Assembly: GCF_900109945.1 (NCBI RefSeq)
Contig: NZ_FOBX01000010.1
Location: forward strand, 209,596 to 273,595
Direction: 5' to 3'
From: Bradyrhizobium sp. OK095
GTDB taxonomy: Bacteria; Pseudomonadota; Alphaproteobacteria; Rhizobiales; Xanthobacteraceae
DNA: 64,000 bases
The first letter of the stretch is position 1, and every line of letters starts with the position of its first letter. The notes under the pieces were generated by a model that saw nothing but the letters and a program-made list of their open reading frames with translations, ran no database searches and was not told the origin of the DNA. The translations under genes were made by a program, and so were the position numbers. Shown piece by piece: positions 44,856-53,386 of this stretch.

Positions 44856-45593
44856 TCACTTCCTGGCTGCGCGCCGGCCTGGGTGATGCTTGCCTTGCGG
44901 ATCGCGAAACTCGCTGCGATGGCCGCGCCGGTCTTCGGCATTGAAGCGCCGCCGCTTCGCCGGCGAGCCGAACGCCTTGATCACCTTCCGACCATTGACC
45001 TTCTTGATGACGTAGCCGCCCTCGGTCATCGAGAACGGCTCCTTCAGCGTTCCTTTGTGGTCGAATTTGGTGCCGCGGGGATGCTTGAACGGCTCGAACC
45101 AGGACGGATAGACGAAGTTCGACATCTCGAATCCGCTGACGCGGAAGGAGTCCTCCTCCACGGCGTCGCAGACCTCATAGGCATATTGGGTGTTCGGGTT
45201 CTTGTCGGCCCAGAGGTTGGCCATCGGGTCGAGCACCATCTCGAACAGCTCGTGCGAGGCCGCAACGCTGACGGGCTCATCGCCCAGCGCCTTGACGAAG
45301 ATTTTTGAGATCGGCTGGCCCTGATGCGTCAGCTCGTGGCGCCCGAGCATGTTCTTGTGCGAGACGTCGTCGAAATAGACCAGCTGCCAATCCGTGGGCT
45401 TCGGCTTCTTCGTGACATAGAGGTCAACCGGATAGCCCCACACCGGCATGAAATGCCGGTCGTAACACGTCTGGAGCGCCGCGGTGAGCTTGCGCATCGT
45501 GCCGCCGCTGATCGTCTCCTCCGCGTAGTTGATGCAGGCAATCCGGACCGGCTTTAAGGACCTGCCGAGCAGCGCACGTCTCGCCTTCTTCAT
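44856..45593 (-). CDS. uncharacterised protein with HELFE motif, possible metalloprotease
   Basis: 245 residues beginning MKKARRALLGRSLKPVRIAC. The central SVAASHELFEMVLDPMANLW has a zinc-metallopeptidase-like HExxE/HELFE pattern followed by an aspartate, reminiscent of SHExxE...DP proteins seen in many bacteria. The C-terminus (KAFGSPAKRRRFNAEDRRGHR) is very basic. No signal peptide. The role is unknown; the start at 45593 is chosen over an in-frame extension to 45641 by the positively charged N-terminus. Confidence 0.7.
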   Translation of the reverse strand: MKKARRALLGRSLKPVRIACINYAEETISGGTMRKLTAALQTCYDRHFMPVWGYPVDLYVTKKPKPTDWQLVYFDDVSHKNMLGRHELTHQGQPISKIFVKALGDEPVSVAASHELFEMVLDPMANLWADKNPNTQYAYEVCDAVEEDSFRVSGFEMSNFVYPSWFEPFKHPRGTKFDHKGTLKEPFSMTEGGYVIKKVNGRKVIKAFGSPAKRRRFNAEDRRGHRSEFRDPQGKHHPGRRAARK

Positions 45594-45690
45594 GGAAATC
45601 ACCGTTGCGAATGGGAAACTGAAATACGCCCAGCCTAGCACGGCGCGCCGCGCACGTCAGGGATGTATTCCGACGCACCACCGTGCCCGC

Positions 45691-46563
45691 CTAGAAGCGC
45701 CGGTTGACCACGAACACCGCGGCCGCGCACATCGCCATGCCGGCAATCGCCAGCGCATCGAGCGTCTCGCCGAACAGCAGATAGGCCATCAGCGCCGTGA
45801 CGGCGGGTACGAGGTAGAACAGGCTCGCCACCGACGTCGCCGCGGCGTGGCGGATCAGCCAGTAGAGCAGCCCAATCGATCCGATCGAGAGCGCCACCGC
45901 GAGCCAGGCCAGCGCAAACACGAATTCCCGCGTCCAGTGCACCACGCGGTCCTCGAACAGGAAGGCGCCGATTGCAAAGAAGATGGTGACGGACACGTAC
46001 TGCACGAGATTGCCGGCGCGCCAGTCGATGTGATTGCAGTAGCGGCGCTGGTAGAGCGTGCCGAGCGTGATGGAGATCAGCGCGACCACCGAGGCGAGCC
46101 AGCCGAGCCCGGCTTCGCCGGTCATGGGACGGCCGTGCAGAATCAGCATTACGCCGCCGAGGCCGAGCACGAGGCCCGCCCACTGCACCGGCGTCACCTT
46201 CTCACCGAGCCAGCGGTTGGCGATGGTCGAGGTCAGGATCGGCTGAAGGCCCGGAATCAGCGCGGAAAGCCCGGCCGGAATCGAATGCGCGATCGCGATC
46301 GCGGTGCCGCCGAGATAGAAGCCGTGGACGAGGATGCCTGCGACCGCGCTATGCGCGATGCCGATACGGTCCGGCCATTTCGGCCGCGTGACGCCAGCGA
46401 TGATCGCCATCAGGCCGACCACGATCGCCATGCGGATGGCGAGATAGGTCAAGGGATCGGCGTTGTGGATGACGTATTTGGTGCCGATGAACCCGGTGCT
46501 CCACAGCAGCACGAACAGGATCGGCGCAGCGCGGGCGGTCAGGGCTTCTTGATTATGATTCAT
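45691..46563 (-). CDS. EamA-family (DMT) transporter
   Basis: 290 residues with about ten membrane segments in two EamA repeats (about 12-138 and 150-288). Landmarks are FVLLWSTGFIGTKYVI, NRWLGEKVTPVQWAGLVLGLGGV and LLFGETLDALAIAGMAMC. It is an inner-membrane exporter of unknown metabolites. GAGGGCGGCA precedes the ATG at 46563; four codons earlier another ATG is possible. Confidence 0.88.
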   Translation of the reverse strand: MNHNQEALTARAAPILFVLLWSTGFIGTKYVIHNADPLTYLAIRMAIVVGLMAIIAGVTRPKWPDRIGIAHSAVAGILVHGFYLGGTAIAIAHSIPAGLSALIPGLQPILTSTIANRWLGEKVTPVQWAGLVLGLGGVMLILHGRPMTGEAGLGWLASVVALISITLGTLYQRRYCNHIDWRAGNLVQYVSVTIFFAIGAFLFEDRVVHWTREFVFALAWLAVALSIGSIGLLYWLIRHAAATSVASLFYLVPAVTALMAYLLFGETLDALAIAGMAMCAAAVFVVNRRF

Positions 46564-46666
46564 TGCCGCCCTCATTGCCCGACAGGGGCCAATGCGGCAA
46601 TGCGAATTTCGGCGACTTTCGTCCTGGCGATGCTGCGCTGCGACGGACGCGGCTCAGCTCAGCCGC

Positions 46667-47113
46667 TCACCATTCTTCGGGACAGGGGTCGATGATCTTC
46701 CAGAGATCGACGCCGTTCTTGATCTTCTTCATGTCGGTCGTGAGCCCACCATTGCGGCGGATCCAGTCCTTCACCGTATCAGGATAGTAGGACATCAGGT
46801 CCGACGTCCCCTCCGAGCTCGTGACCTTGATGCCGAAGGTGAAGGCCTTGTCGTAATAGGCCTGGTGGAAGCCGAGGCTGGCGCGCGGCGTCACGCAGAT
46901 CTTGTTCATCGGCACGATGCCGAGCACGAGCGTGCAGGCCGAGTTGCAGATGCCGTCGATGATGACCCGCTCGCCCTTCTCGCGGACGCGCTTGTACTTG
47001 GTCTTGTATTCCTCGACATAGCCGCCGTGGTCGCGGGTGATGTGCAGCTCGGCGCGCGCCGGCGTGGCGGCGGCGAGGCAGAGCAACAACAGGCTCAAAA
47101 GCGTGATGCGCAT
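46667..47113 (-). CDS. periplasmic ClpP/SppA-like hypothetical protein
   Basis: 148 residues with a signal peptide (MRITLLSLLLLCLAAATPARA). The core VREKGERVIIDGICNSACTLVLGIVP and ASLGFHQAYY resembles the periplasmic ClpP/crotonase-fold proteins of rhizobia, in which the serine after N in CNSAC is in the nucleophile position and the histidine in GFHQA may pair with it. Protease activity is unproven. The start is the ATG directly before the signal peptide. Confidence 0.75.
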   Translation of the reverse strand: MRITLLSLLLLCLAAATPARAELHITRDHGGYVEEYKTKYKRVREKGERVIIDGICNSACTLVLGIVPMNKICVTPRASLGFHQAYYDKAFTFGIKVTSSEGTSDLMSYYPDTVKDWIRRNGGLTTDMKKIKNGVDLWKIIDPCPEEW

Positions 47114-47403
47114 GGCGAGGTGACGGTGAAAACCTTCAGGGATGGACCGGCCCAAGGACCCCCAAAGGGCCGGCAACAGGATTCTTAACCGAACTCTCTT
47201 TGGTCATACTTGTGTGGGGAATTCCTTAAGCATCCCGAAAAGGCCAAAAATGGGCAGACTTGGCTGGCCCTTCGGGCAATTCTGTCACACCCACCCGGGA
47301 ATCTGCGGGACTGGCCCGGTTTTCCGTGCGCCGGACGGGTGCCCCGGAGGCCCGAAATGGCTATAGATGGCTGACCTATTCGCGCGGGTTCCGGAGAATC
47401 GAG

Positions 47404-47667
47404 ATGAGCACGTTGAAGCTTGTAGCCGCGGTTGCTGCCCTGTCGGCCGCAATCCTTGCCCCCAACCTTGCAGAAGCGCGGGGACATCACCGGTACCACC
47501 GCTACACCACGAACCCGCTGCCCTACCCGATCAGCTACGTCCACAATTACGGCCCCGGCATCGCCCCCGGTACCTTCGCTTTTTACGACGGCCCGTCGAC
47601 CAACCATTGCTACCAGAGCGCGGCCGCCTATGTCGGCCAGGATCGCCGCCGGCATCCCTGCTACTGA
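47404..47667 (+). CDS. small secreted hypothetical protein
   Basis: 87 residues with a signal peptide (STLKLVAAVAALSAAILAPNLAEA). The mature part is rich in His and Tyr (RGHHRYHRYTT) and ends with cysteines (NHCYQSAAAY, RRRHPCY). This is a common rhizobial periplasmic small-protein style. Function is unknown. Confidence 0.7.
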   Translation: MSTLKLVAAVAALSAAILAPNLAEARGHHRYHRYTTNPLPYPISYVHNYGPGIAPGTFAFYDGPSTNHCYQSAAAYVGQDRRRHPCY

Positions 47668-47698
47668 GGGGCGCCGGCGCGTCTGCCAAGGGGCGCCC

Positions 47699-48160
47699 CT
47701 ATTTCGCGGCGCCCGACAGCAGCAATTGCTTCTCGATCTCGTAGACCGGCAGCTTGACGAGGTCCTTGCCGACCTCGCCCTGAAGCGCCTTGCGCACTCC
47801 GTCCGAATAATCGGCGCGGATCATGCCGAGCGCCCGCGGCGAAGCCACCATGATCAGGGCCGAGGTCTCCCCCGCGCTGACGGCGGCATCGAGCCGGCCG
47901 GCCAGGCTCCGCAGGAAGGCGCGCTCGGCCTCATCATGCCAGTCGGTTTGTTCGACCGAGCTGCGCGCGCCGCCGACGGCGGCATGCAATCGGCCCGGCG
48001 CATCGGTCCCTTGCGCGCTGGTCGCGGGATTGGGCTGCTCGTGCACCTCCCTGGTGTGAAGGTTCGGAAACATCTCGTCGCCGAGGTTTTCCAGAATGAG
48101 CGCCTTGCGCCCGTCGCACACGACCAGCCAGTCACCCTTGTCCAGTCTCATCTTGTCCAT
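47699..48160 (-). CDS. host attachment-family protein (AtsE-like)
   Basis: 153 residues. The start DKMRLDKGDWLVVCDGRKALILEN and the C-terminal LVKLPVYEIEKQLLL match the family named for Agrobacterium proteins needed for attachment to plant cells (PF10116). Central residues include RLHAAVGGARSSVEQTDWHDEAERAFLRSLAG. The biochemical function is not known. The ATG at 48160 is used because the family starts there. Confidence 0.85.
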   Translation of the reverse strand: MDKMRLDKGDWLVVCDGRKALILENLGDEMFPNLHTREVHEQPNPATSAQGTDAPGRLHAAVGGARSSVEQTDWHDEAERAFLRSLAGRLDAAVSAGETSALIMVASPRALGMIRADYSDGVRKALQGEVGKDLVKLPVYEIEKQLLLSGAAK

Positions 48161-48473
48161 TGTACAGCTCCAGGCATCTTGTGAGCTCGCCCTTCGAATT
48201 TCTCGAAAGGCGGGCCACGGCGACAAGACTAGGGACGAAGACGCGCCCGCGAATTGCGCGGGATCAAGGATCGCGGTGATCTCTTGCGGGCGGCAGCAGC
48301 GCGAGCGCAGCATTGGTCACGCGCGCGAACCTGGGATAGTCTGGGGGAGTGAGAGGTCAGGGCTGCGGCGGCTGCGAGCTGAAGATTTGTTCATCAGCAT
48401 TACATTTCGGTTCCGCCACAATTTGATCAGAACAACTTCGATATCCTGTATTGCGTAAGCGGAGGAAGACATC
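48161..48473. other. non-coding stretch, 313 bases
   Basis: This is the divergent space between the host-attachment gene and the small secreted protein gene at 48474. No gene or clear repeat was found. The AT-rich part near 48385-48450 probably holds the plus-strand promoter. Confidence 0.5.
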
Positions 48474-48746
48474 ATGAAGCTTAAGATTGGCCTCGTCGCA
48501 GCATCCCTGTTCGGTGCCATCATGGCATCGCCGGCGGCGTCCGCCATGCCCATCGCGCCTGCCCCTGCGGCACCGCAGGTCTCGGACGTCGAGCAGGTCC
48601 GCATGGTCTGCAATCAATGGGGGCGCTGCTGGTGGCAGCCGAACTACGGCTACGGCTACGGCGCCGGATACTATGGACCGCCGCGCTATTACGCCCCGAG
48701 ATATTATGGCCCCCGCTATTACGGGCCACGCTATCGCCGCTGGTGA
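48474..48746 (+). CDS. small secreted glycine/tyrosine-rich protein
   Basis: 90 residues with a signal peptide (KIGLVAASLFGAIMASPAASA). After VCNQWGRCWWQPNYGYGYG, the tail is a repeat of PRYYGPRYYGPRYRRW type. Such short Gly-Tyr-Arg tails are frequent in rhizobial exported proteins of unknown role. GGAGGAAG lies upstream of the ATG, and a strong terminator follows. Confidence 0.8.
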   Translation: MKLKIGLVAASLFGAIMASPAASAMPIAPAPAAPQVSDVEQVRMVCNQWGRCWWQPNYGYGYGAGYYGPPRYYAPRYYGPRYYGPRYRRW

Positions 48747-48751
48747 TTTCT

Positions 48752-48780
48752 GAAGGGGCCTTTCGGGCCCCTTCGCTTTT
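48752..48780 (+). terminator. factor-independent terminator
   Basis: GAAGGGGCC (48752-48760) and GGCCCCTTC (48766-48774) form a 9-base stem, followed by GCTTTTG, six bases after the stop of the secreted protein gene. Confidence 0.85.
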
Positions 48781-48829
48781 GCGAGATGCGGGCGGCGATG
48801 CGCTGTTGCGATCTGGAGCGGCTCCAAAA

Positions 48830-48843
48830 CTGATCTAGATCAA
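48830..48843. promoter_or_regulatory. FixK/FNR-type box
   Basis: CTGATCTAGATCAA differs in one base from the palindrome TTGATCTAGATCAA used by FixK2/FNR regulators of low-oxygen genes. Its centre is 40 bases before the ATG of the 57-residue zinc-ribbon protein at 48877 and about 360 bases before the AraC gene. Its spacing suggests control of the small gene; binding is inferred. Confidence 0.6.
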
Positions 48844-48876
48844 GGACGACGAGCTCCATCCCGTCATGCTGCGCTG

Positions 48877-49050
48877 ATGGCGGATCTTATTGTTTTCCGA
48901 TGCCCCCAGACGGGCATGAATGTGCAGACGCATCTAGAGAAGCAGCAGAGACCCGAAGGGCGCAGCTTCGAGTCCTTCGCCTGTCCTGCCTGCACACGCC
49001 TGCATTTCATCGACCTCGCCTCCGGCCAGCCAATGAGCCGAGACCGTTGA
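48877..49050 (+). CDS. small zinc-ribbon-like protein (57 residues)
   Basis: The reading is MADLIVFRCPQTGMNVQTH ... CPACTRLHFIDLASGQPMSRDR, with two cysteine clusters (CPQTG and CPAC) 30 residues apart, a likely zinc or metal site. Similar short proteins occur throughout Bradyrhizobium. No clear ribosome site is seen, but the frame, cysteine pattern and FixK-type box upstream support it. Function is unknown. Confidence 0.65.
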   Translation: MADLIVFRCPQTGMNVQTHLEKQQRPEGRSFESFACPACTRLHFIDLASGQPMSRDR

Positions 49051-49195
49051 GGGTGACATCGATCTGCCGCGCAGCGTGGCATGATGTCCGCAATACTACT
49101 GCCCGGAATCCGGTTTACTGAATCGCCAAGTTTCGCCATTGATTGCGTGTACGGACATTCATTTCATTGTCACATTTCAGCATCTGGCCAGACGC

Positions 49196-50161
49196 ATGTT
49201 CTTCGACGCTCTCGCCCCCTCTTCCGCACTTCAGTTGGTCCAGTTCGCCGATGTCGACGCGTTTCGGCCGGCCGAGCAGCTGGAGGATGCCCGGAGCATT
49301 CCCCTCGACGTCGCGAATTTCGCGGCGGCCCGCGCGGTCGTGAACCTGCCGGGGTGCCGGATCATCGTCGCACGGTCGTTTGCGCGCATCCTGGAGACCA
49401 CCTATCGCGCGCCGGGTGGCATGGTGATCCTGCCGATGACCGACGATCTGCGGGCCTCCTCGAGCGGGATAGATCTCGACTCGCGCATCTTCATCGCCTT
49501 GCGCGGCAACCATCATTGCCATTTCGTCGAGCATCAGACCAATTACCACGCGCTGATCATGTTCTCACCCGCGCTGCGGGATCGCGGCTGGTTCGATCGC
49601 GCCGATGCATTGTGGGTTCGCATCGCGGACCCGGCTGCGCATCTTCATGCCCGACAGCTCGTGCTCGATATCCTGAGGACCGCGTCCGTCAATCCGCACA
49701 TGTTCGAAACCAGAGAGGTCGCCGCACATCTCCAGGAAGGCCTGCTGCTCGCCTTCGACGACCTGTTTCAAATTGATCCGATGTCGGCACGCAGCGCCCC
49801 AAGTGCAAGCGCGCGATCCGCCAGGCTCGTGCAGCAGATCGACGACTACGTCTCGGCCTATCCGACCTCACCGATCTATACCGCCAATCTCGCCGACGAA
49901 TTCGGCGTCTCGGTCCGGACTCTCAGTGGAGCGGTGGCCAAGGTGCGCGGCATGAGCCTGCATCAATACATCCGCCTGAAGCGGCTGTGGGCGACCCGCA
50001 CCCAGCTCCTCAGGACCAGTGGCGCATCGGTTGCGACCTGCGCGCGCGCCCAGGGTTTTCATCACCTGGGCGAGTTCGCCTCAGCCTACCGCGCGACCTT
50101 CCACGAGGCGCCCTCGGACACGCTGGCACGGGGCCGGCAGACCGGTCTTCCCGCAAGCTGA
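49196..50161 (+). CDS. AraC-family transcriptional regulator
   Basis: 321 residues. The N-terminal half is an AraC-binding-like sensor region (VVNLPGCRIIVARSFARI). The C-terminal DNA-binding domain has two helix-turn-helix units (about 215-310), with TANLADEFGVSVRTLSGAVAKVRGMSLHQYIRLKRL and VATCARAQGFHHLGEFASAYRATFHEAPSDTL. It ends with a terminator at 50278. The ATG at 49196 is chosen, but a TTG at 49139 in the same frame is possible. The target is unknown. Confidence 0.85.
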   Translation: MFFDALAPSSALQLVQFADVDAFRPAEQLEDARSIPLDVANFAAARAVVNLPGCRIIVARSFARILETTYRAPGGMVILPMTDDLRASSSGIDLDSRIFIALRGNHHCHFVEHQTNYHALIMFSPALRDRGWFDRADALWVRIADPAAHLHARQLVLDILRTASVNPHMFETREVAAHLQEGLLLAFDDLFQIDPMSARSAPSASARSARLVQQIDDYVSAYPTSPIYTANLADEFGVSVRTLSGAVAKVRGMSLHQYIRLKRLWATRTQLLRTSGASVATCARAQGFHHLGEFASAYRATFHEAPSDTLARGRQTGLPAS

Positions 50162-50277
50162 CATCCTAAGCCGTGCCTCGAATGCCACCGATCGCGTGGT
50201 AGGCCGCCGTGGAACCTGTGCTTTCGGACGGCGTTACCAAGCCAGTGTGTCGCCAAGTCTAGCCGCCACACAAAGCA

Positions 50278-50305
50278 CCCCGCGCATCCAAGGCGTGGGG
50301 TTTTT
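50278..50305 (+). terminator. factor-independent terminator
   Basis: An 8-base stem (CCCCGCGC with GCGTGGGG, one G-T pair) and a 7-base loop, followed directly by TTTTT at 50301-50305. It follows the AraC gene by 117 bases and precedes the small gene at 50336. Confidence 0.75.
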
Positions 50306-50335
50306 CTCGCCTTCGTTATCGATCCAGGGGAAAGC

Positions 50336-50488
50336 ATGTCCATCAGCCGCAATGTACTGTTCTTGATTATTGGCGCTTTGATCGTCACCGCAGGCGTGCT
50401 GGGCTACAATCTTTACCAGGCGAGAAAGCAACCCGACGGCGTGCAGATCAACGTCGGACCGAATGGACTGAAGATCCAGGGCAAGTAG
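50336..50488 (+). CDS. 50-residue single-pass membrane protein
   Basis: The reading starts MSISRNVLFLIIGALIVTAG, has one membrane helix (about 6-25), and ends VQINVGPNGLKIQGK. AGGGGAAAG lies five bases before the ATG. It is too short for most gene callers, but the ribosome site and helix are clear. Function is unknown. Confidence 0.75.
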   Translation: MSISRNVLFLIIGALIVTAGVLGYNLYQARKQPDGVQINVGPNGLKIQGK

Positions 50489-50538
50489 GCGGGCTTTGCG
50501 GATTGCGTCGGCCCGGCTCGAAGCTCCGGCCTGGCAAA

Positions 50539-50615
50539 TGGCGCGCTCGGAAGGATTCGAACCTCCGACCCTCGGAATCGAAATCCGATGCTCTATCCAG
50601 CTGAGCTACGAGCGC
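50539..50615 (-). tRNA. tRNA-Arg (anticodon TCG)
   Basis: On the minus strand the cloverleaf has acceptor arm GCGCTCG/CGAGCGC, D arm GCTC...GAGC, anticodon stem TCGGA/TCCGA around TTTCGAT (anticodon TCG, reading CGA), T arm GGAGG/CCTTC with TTCGAAT, and an encoded CCA end. All stems pair. Confidence 0.95.
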
Positions 50616-50764
50616 CCTGGCCCGGCAGACGGGCCGTCGCCGAACGCCACCTGACGGTGCTGGACAACCATCACCGGGCGGCGTTCGGACGCGTTCGAAT
50701 TAGCAGAGAGGCTGGCCAATAAAAAGCCCTATCCGCGTCCATCGAGGCGGGCCAAGGGCGGGCC

Positions 50765-51292
50765 TCACCAGGTCGTATTGAACAGGCCAAAATGCGGCTG
50801 CTGCGCCACCAGCATCATCGGCTGACCGCGCTGCGGTGCCGGATGCGCCCTCGCGACCTTGCGCTTGGGCTGAGCCTGGGCCGGAGCAGCCTGAGGGATC
50901 TGCGCTTGAGCCTGCTCCTGCGGCTTCGCCTCGGCCTTCCTGGCTGAGGCGGTGTCGACCTTCAAATTGGGCGTGAACTGGGCGAACGTCTCGCGCACCC
51001 GCGCCTTGGCCGACATCTCGGCAAGGGCCGGCGATGCAGCATCATGCACCGGAGTCTGAGGCGCAGCGACGGCTGCGGTCTTCACCACGGGCGCGGCGAT
51101 CGTGGGCTGGCTGGTGTCGAGCACGACCCGCTCGGGCAGATGGCGATCGGACCGGATCCGAATTAGCGGCTGATCGTAGCTTGCGGTCGCGACCGCTTGC
51201 GCGACAGGCGAGGCCGGCACAACGTAGTTCACCGCGAACAGCAGTGTGAGCAGGGCTCCACCGACAAAAACGAAATACCGAAAGATGGGCAT
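50765..51292 (-). CDS. membrane-anchored hypothetical protein
   Basis: 175 residues. One membrane helix near the N-terminus (YFVFVGGALLTLLFAVNYVV) is followed by a long Ala/Pro/Gln-rich periplasmic part with AQAQIPQAAPAQAQPKRKVA and a C-terminus LVAQQPHFGLFNTTW. It is a low-complexity linker protein, with no recognised domain. The ATG at 51292 puts the helix at the usual place; an in-frame extension to 51367 is possible. Confidence 0.7.
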   Translation of the reverse strand: MPIFRYFVFVGGALLTLLFAVNYVVPASPVAQAVATASYDQPLIRIRSDRHLPERVVLDTSQPTIAAPVVKTAAVAAPQTPVHDAASPALAEMSAKARVRETFAQFTPNLKVDTASARKAEAKPQEQAQAQIPQAAPAQAQPKRKVARAHPAPQRGQPMMLVAQQPHFGLFNTTW

Positions 51293-51448
51293 TGGCCGCG
51301 CTCCGCCCCCCGCATCCCCGCGTGGGCTCTTCGCCTTAACAGGCGATACTCTAATTGGTTCCTGCACCCAGCCTGAGGTTCAAATGGCAACGCCAGGAAT
51401 TTGACCAAGGGGCAATGACGGTAACTTTTCCGCTACCCGAAGCGGCCT

Positions 51449-52015
51449 TTACGCGCGTCGTGCGGCAACCAGCGAACACTTCGCCTGATCGGCATTCACG
51501 TTGATGAAGCCGACAGGAACGCGCGCAAAGGTCTTGCGGCTCTTCATGGTTACCGTCTCGGCCAGCACGCGGCTGCGGTCGGTGAGATGACTGCCATCGC
51601 GTCGTGCGAATGCGCAAACGATCTCGACGTCTTTTACGGCATAGTCATTGTCGTTTCGCAGCGTGAACGTCACCAGCGCCTTCGAGCCGAGGCCACCGCG
51701 GCGCCAGGTCTGCGATGAGATCTTGAGACGATCGAGCTCGGCGGAAGCCTGAGCCTGGGCAATCGGCGAGGCCGCGGCTGCGGCATCGCCGGAGGCCGCC
51801 GGTTCGACGGCTGCCACGTCCGGCTTCACCGGCTCAGTGCCGTTGCCTTTGGAAAGGGGCAGCAGCATCCAGACGCCGCATCCGACGATGATGGCCGCCA
51901 GCAGCCACAACAGGCTTCTGCCAAACGAGACACTCGCGACCGTCACGGCACGCGCCACGCGCTCACCGATCCCGGCGAAGCGTCCCACCCCTGTCAGGTC
52001 AAGCCTGGCGTTCAT
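51449..52015 (-). CDS. membrane protein with FxLYD-like C-terminal domain
   Basis: 188 residues with one membrane helix (about 35-55, SLLWLLAAIIVGCGVWMLLPL), an Ala/Pro linker, and a C-terminal beta-sandwich-like region (VTFTLRNDNDYAVKDVEIVC ... FARVPVGFINVNADQAKCSL), in which a cysteine pair may form a disulfide. This resembles FxLYD-type extracellular domains. It lies after the hypothetical gene at 50765 on the same strand. Function is unknown. Confidence 0.65.
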   Translation of the reverse strand: MNARLDLTGVGRFAGIGERVARAVTVASVSFGRSLLWLLAAIIVGCGVWMLLPLSKGNGTEPVKPDVAAVEPAASGDAAAAASPIAQAQASAELDRLKISSQTWRRGGLGSKALVTFTLRNDNDYAVKDVEIVCAFARRDGSHLTDRSRVLAETVTMKSRKTFARVPVGFINVNADQAKCSLVAARRA

Positions 52016-52195
52016 GGCGATATCACCGATGGTGGCCAAACAGGTTCGACGACGGACTGGGCCACCGCTTACTTTAATCCGGCAGTCGAACTAAGGTTCC
52101 CGCGCTTCATGCGAGTCGGCAAGGACGGTGGCGATCACCGCCTAAGGCCGCTAACATGCGCCGCAACATCAAAGACCCCGTTGGGAGAATATGAA

Positions 52196-52582
52196 ATGCC
52201 AGTCGCCGTCACTTGGGATCACGTCCATCTGCGCAGCCCCGATCCGGAGGCCACGGCGGCCTGGCTGCAGGACATCCTCGGTGGCGAGGTCGTGCGTGCG
52301 CCGGGACGGATCGACGTGAATCTCGGCGGCGCAAAAATCTTCATCGCGCCGCTCGAAGGCGACAACGCCGTCAACCCGCCGCCGCCGCACCCGCATCAAG
52401 GCCTCGACCATTTCGGACTGACGGTGAAGGACATCGACGCCGTCGCGGCCGAGATCAAGGCCAAGGGCGTCACCTTCACGCGCGAGCCGACCACACTCCG
52501 GCCGGGCGTGCGCATCTGCTTCATCCGCGGCCCCGAAGGCATCTCCATCGAGCTGCTTGAGCGCGACAAGAAATACACCTGA
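52196..52582 (+). CDS. VOC-superfamily (glyoxalase-like) protein
   Basis: 128 residues, one VOC fold: WDHVHLRSPDPEATAAWLQDILGG at the start, HQGLDHFGLTVKDIDAVAAEIKAKG in the centre and GPEGISIELLE at the end, supplying possible metal ligands (His, His, Glu). It may be a lyase, epimerase or dioxygenase, or a drug-binding protein. GGGAGAA lies upstream of the ATG. Confidence 0.88.
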   Translation: MPVAVTWDHVHLRSPDPEATAAWLQDILGGEVVRAPGRIDVNLGGAKIFIAPLEGDNAVNPPPPHPHQGLDHFGLTVKDIDAVAAEIKAKGVTFTREPTTLRPGVRICFIRGPEGISIELLERDKKYT

Positions 52583-52640
52583 CGCGGTACGAGCCCACAT
52601 CAGACAACAGCGAGGCCAGACGGCATGCCGTCTGGCGCGC

Positions 52641-53027
52641 TTAAGTCATGCTACCGGGCATAAAGCAGCGGATGGTCACGCCCATGTAGCCGTAGATCGG
52701 CCAGACCATGGTGCGCCCGACCCGATTGGGCTCCGAGATTACCGCCTCCTCCGGTACCTCGACCCAGACCAGTTCCTGCTGCTGACCATCGAGCACGTAA
52801 CCGAGGCGCGGGACGCGGACACGATAGTGTCCGTCCTTGCTGTCCCAGTCGGAGTCCGAGAGCGCCGATCCGTCGGCATCCGAGCAGCATGGCCCCTTGC
52901 CGCTTCGCAGGCCGTCGAACCAGGCCTTCAATTCGGCACTGGTGTTGACGAACTGGCCGCGGTCGCGCGCGTACCCCAAAGGAGCTGCGAGCGCGATAAG
53001 AGCTATAGCGCAAGCAAGCCTCGTCAC
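52641..53027 (-). CDS. secreted hypothetical protein with CCSDADG motif
   Basis: 128 residues from a GTG at 53027, with a signal peptide (RLACAIALIALAAPLGYA). The mature part has AWFDGLRSGKGPCCSDADG, WVEVPEEAVI and GVTIRCFMPG, a pattern common in rhizobial exported proteins. The cysteine pair before SDADG is notable and may bind a metal or form a disulfide. The start is uncertain; the GTG at 53138 gives a longer form with GGAG upstream. Confidence 0.7.
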   Translation of the reverse strand: MTRLACAIALIALAAPLGYARDRGQFVNTSAELKAWFDGLRSGKGPCCSDADGSALSDSDWDSKDGHYRVRVPRLGYVLDGQQQELVWVEVPEEAVISEPNRVGRTMVWPIYGYMGVTIRCFMPGSMT

Positions 53028-53386
53028 GCTTCGCCAGCGTGTCGCGCTGCCTGTCCTCCATTTTTCGCTTTTGCATTTCGTGGAACGCGCACTGTACAGA
53101 CGCGGCTCTTCGCCGCCGGATTCGATCCAGTTGCTCACGTTTTTCTTGCTCCAGCACCCCGCGGCTAGTGCAACAATGGTTATGCATGTTGCGGGCCAAC
53201 TCTGATTCGCAACTGTCAGCCTCGCCCCATGATGAGACGGTCATAAGTGCGCCACAGACAAGCCGGGACAATTACGGTTCGAAGACTTGCCAACCGCAAA
53301 CTGTCACGTTGCGCCAGGGGATGCGCTTTGGCATAAAAGCGCTACCGGTTGCGCCATTGGGCGATGGCGGCCGGCCTCGGGACGTT

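Noticed and set aside
44447..44941. Phenylalanine-rich open frame opposite the histone-like gene
   Set aside because: It is the complement of AAG/GCC codon repeats; the poly-Phe composition is an artefact.
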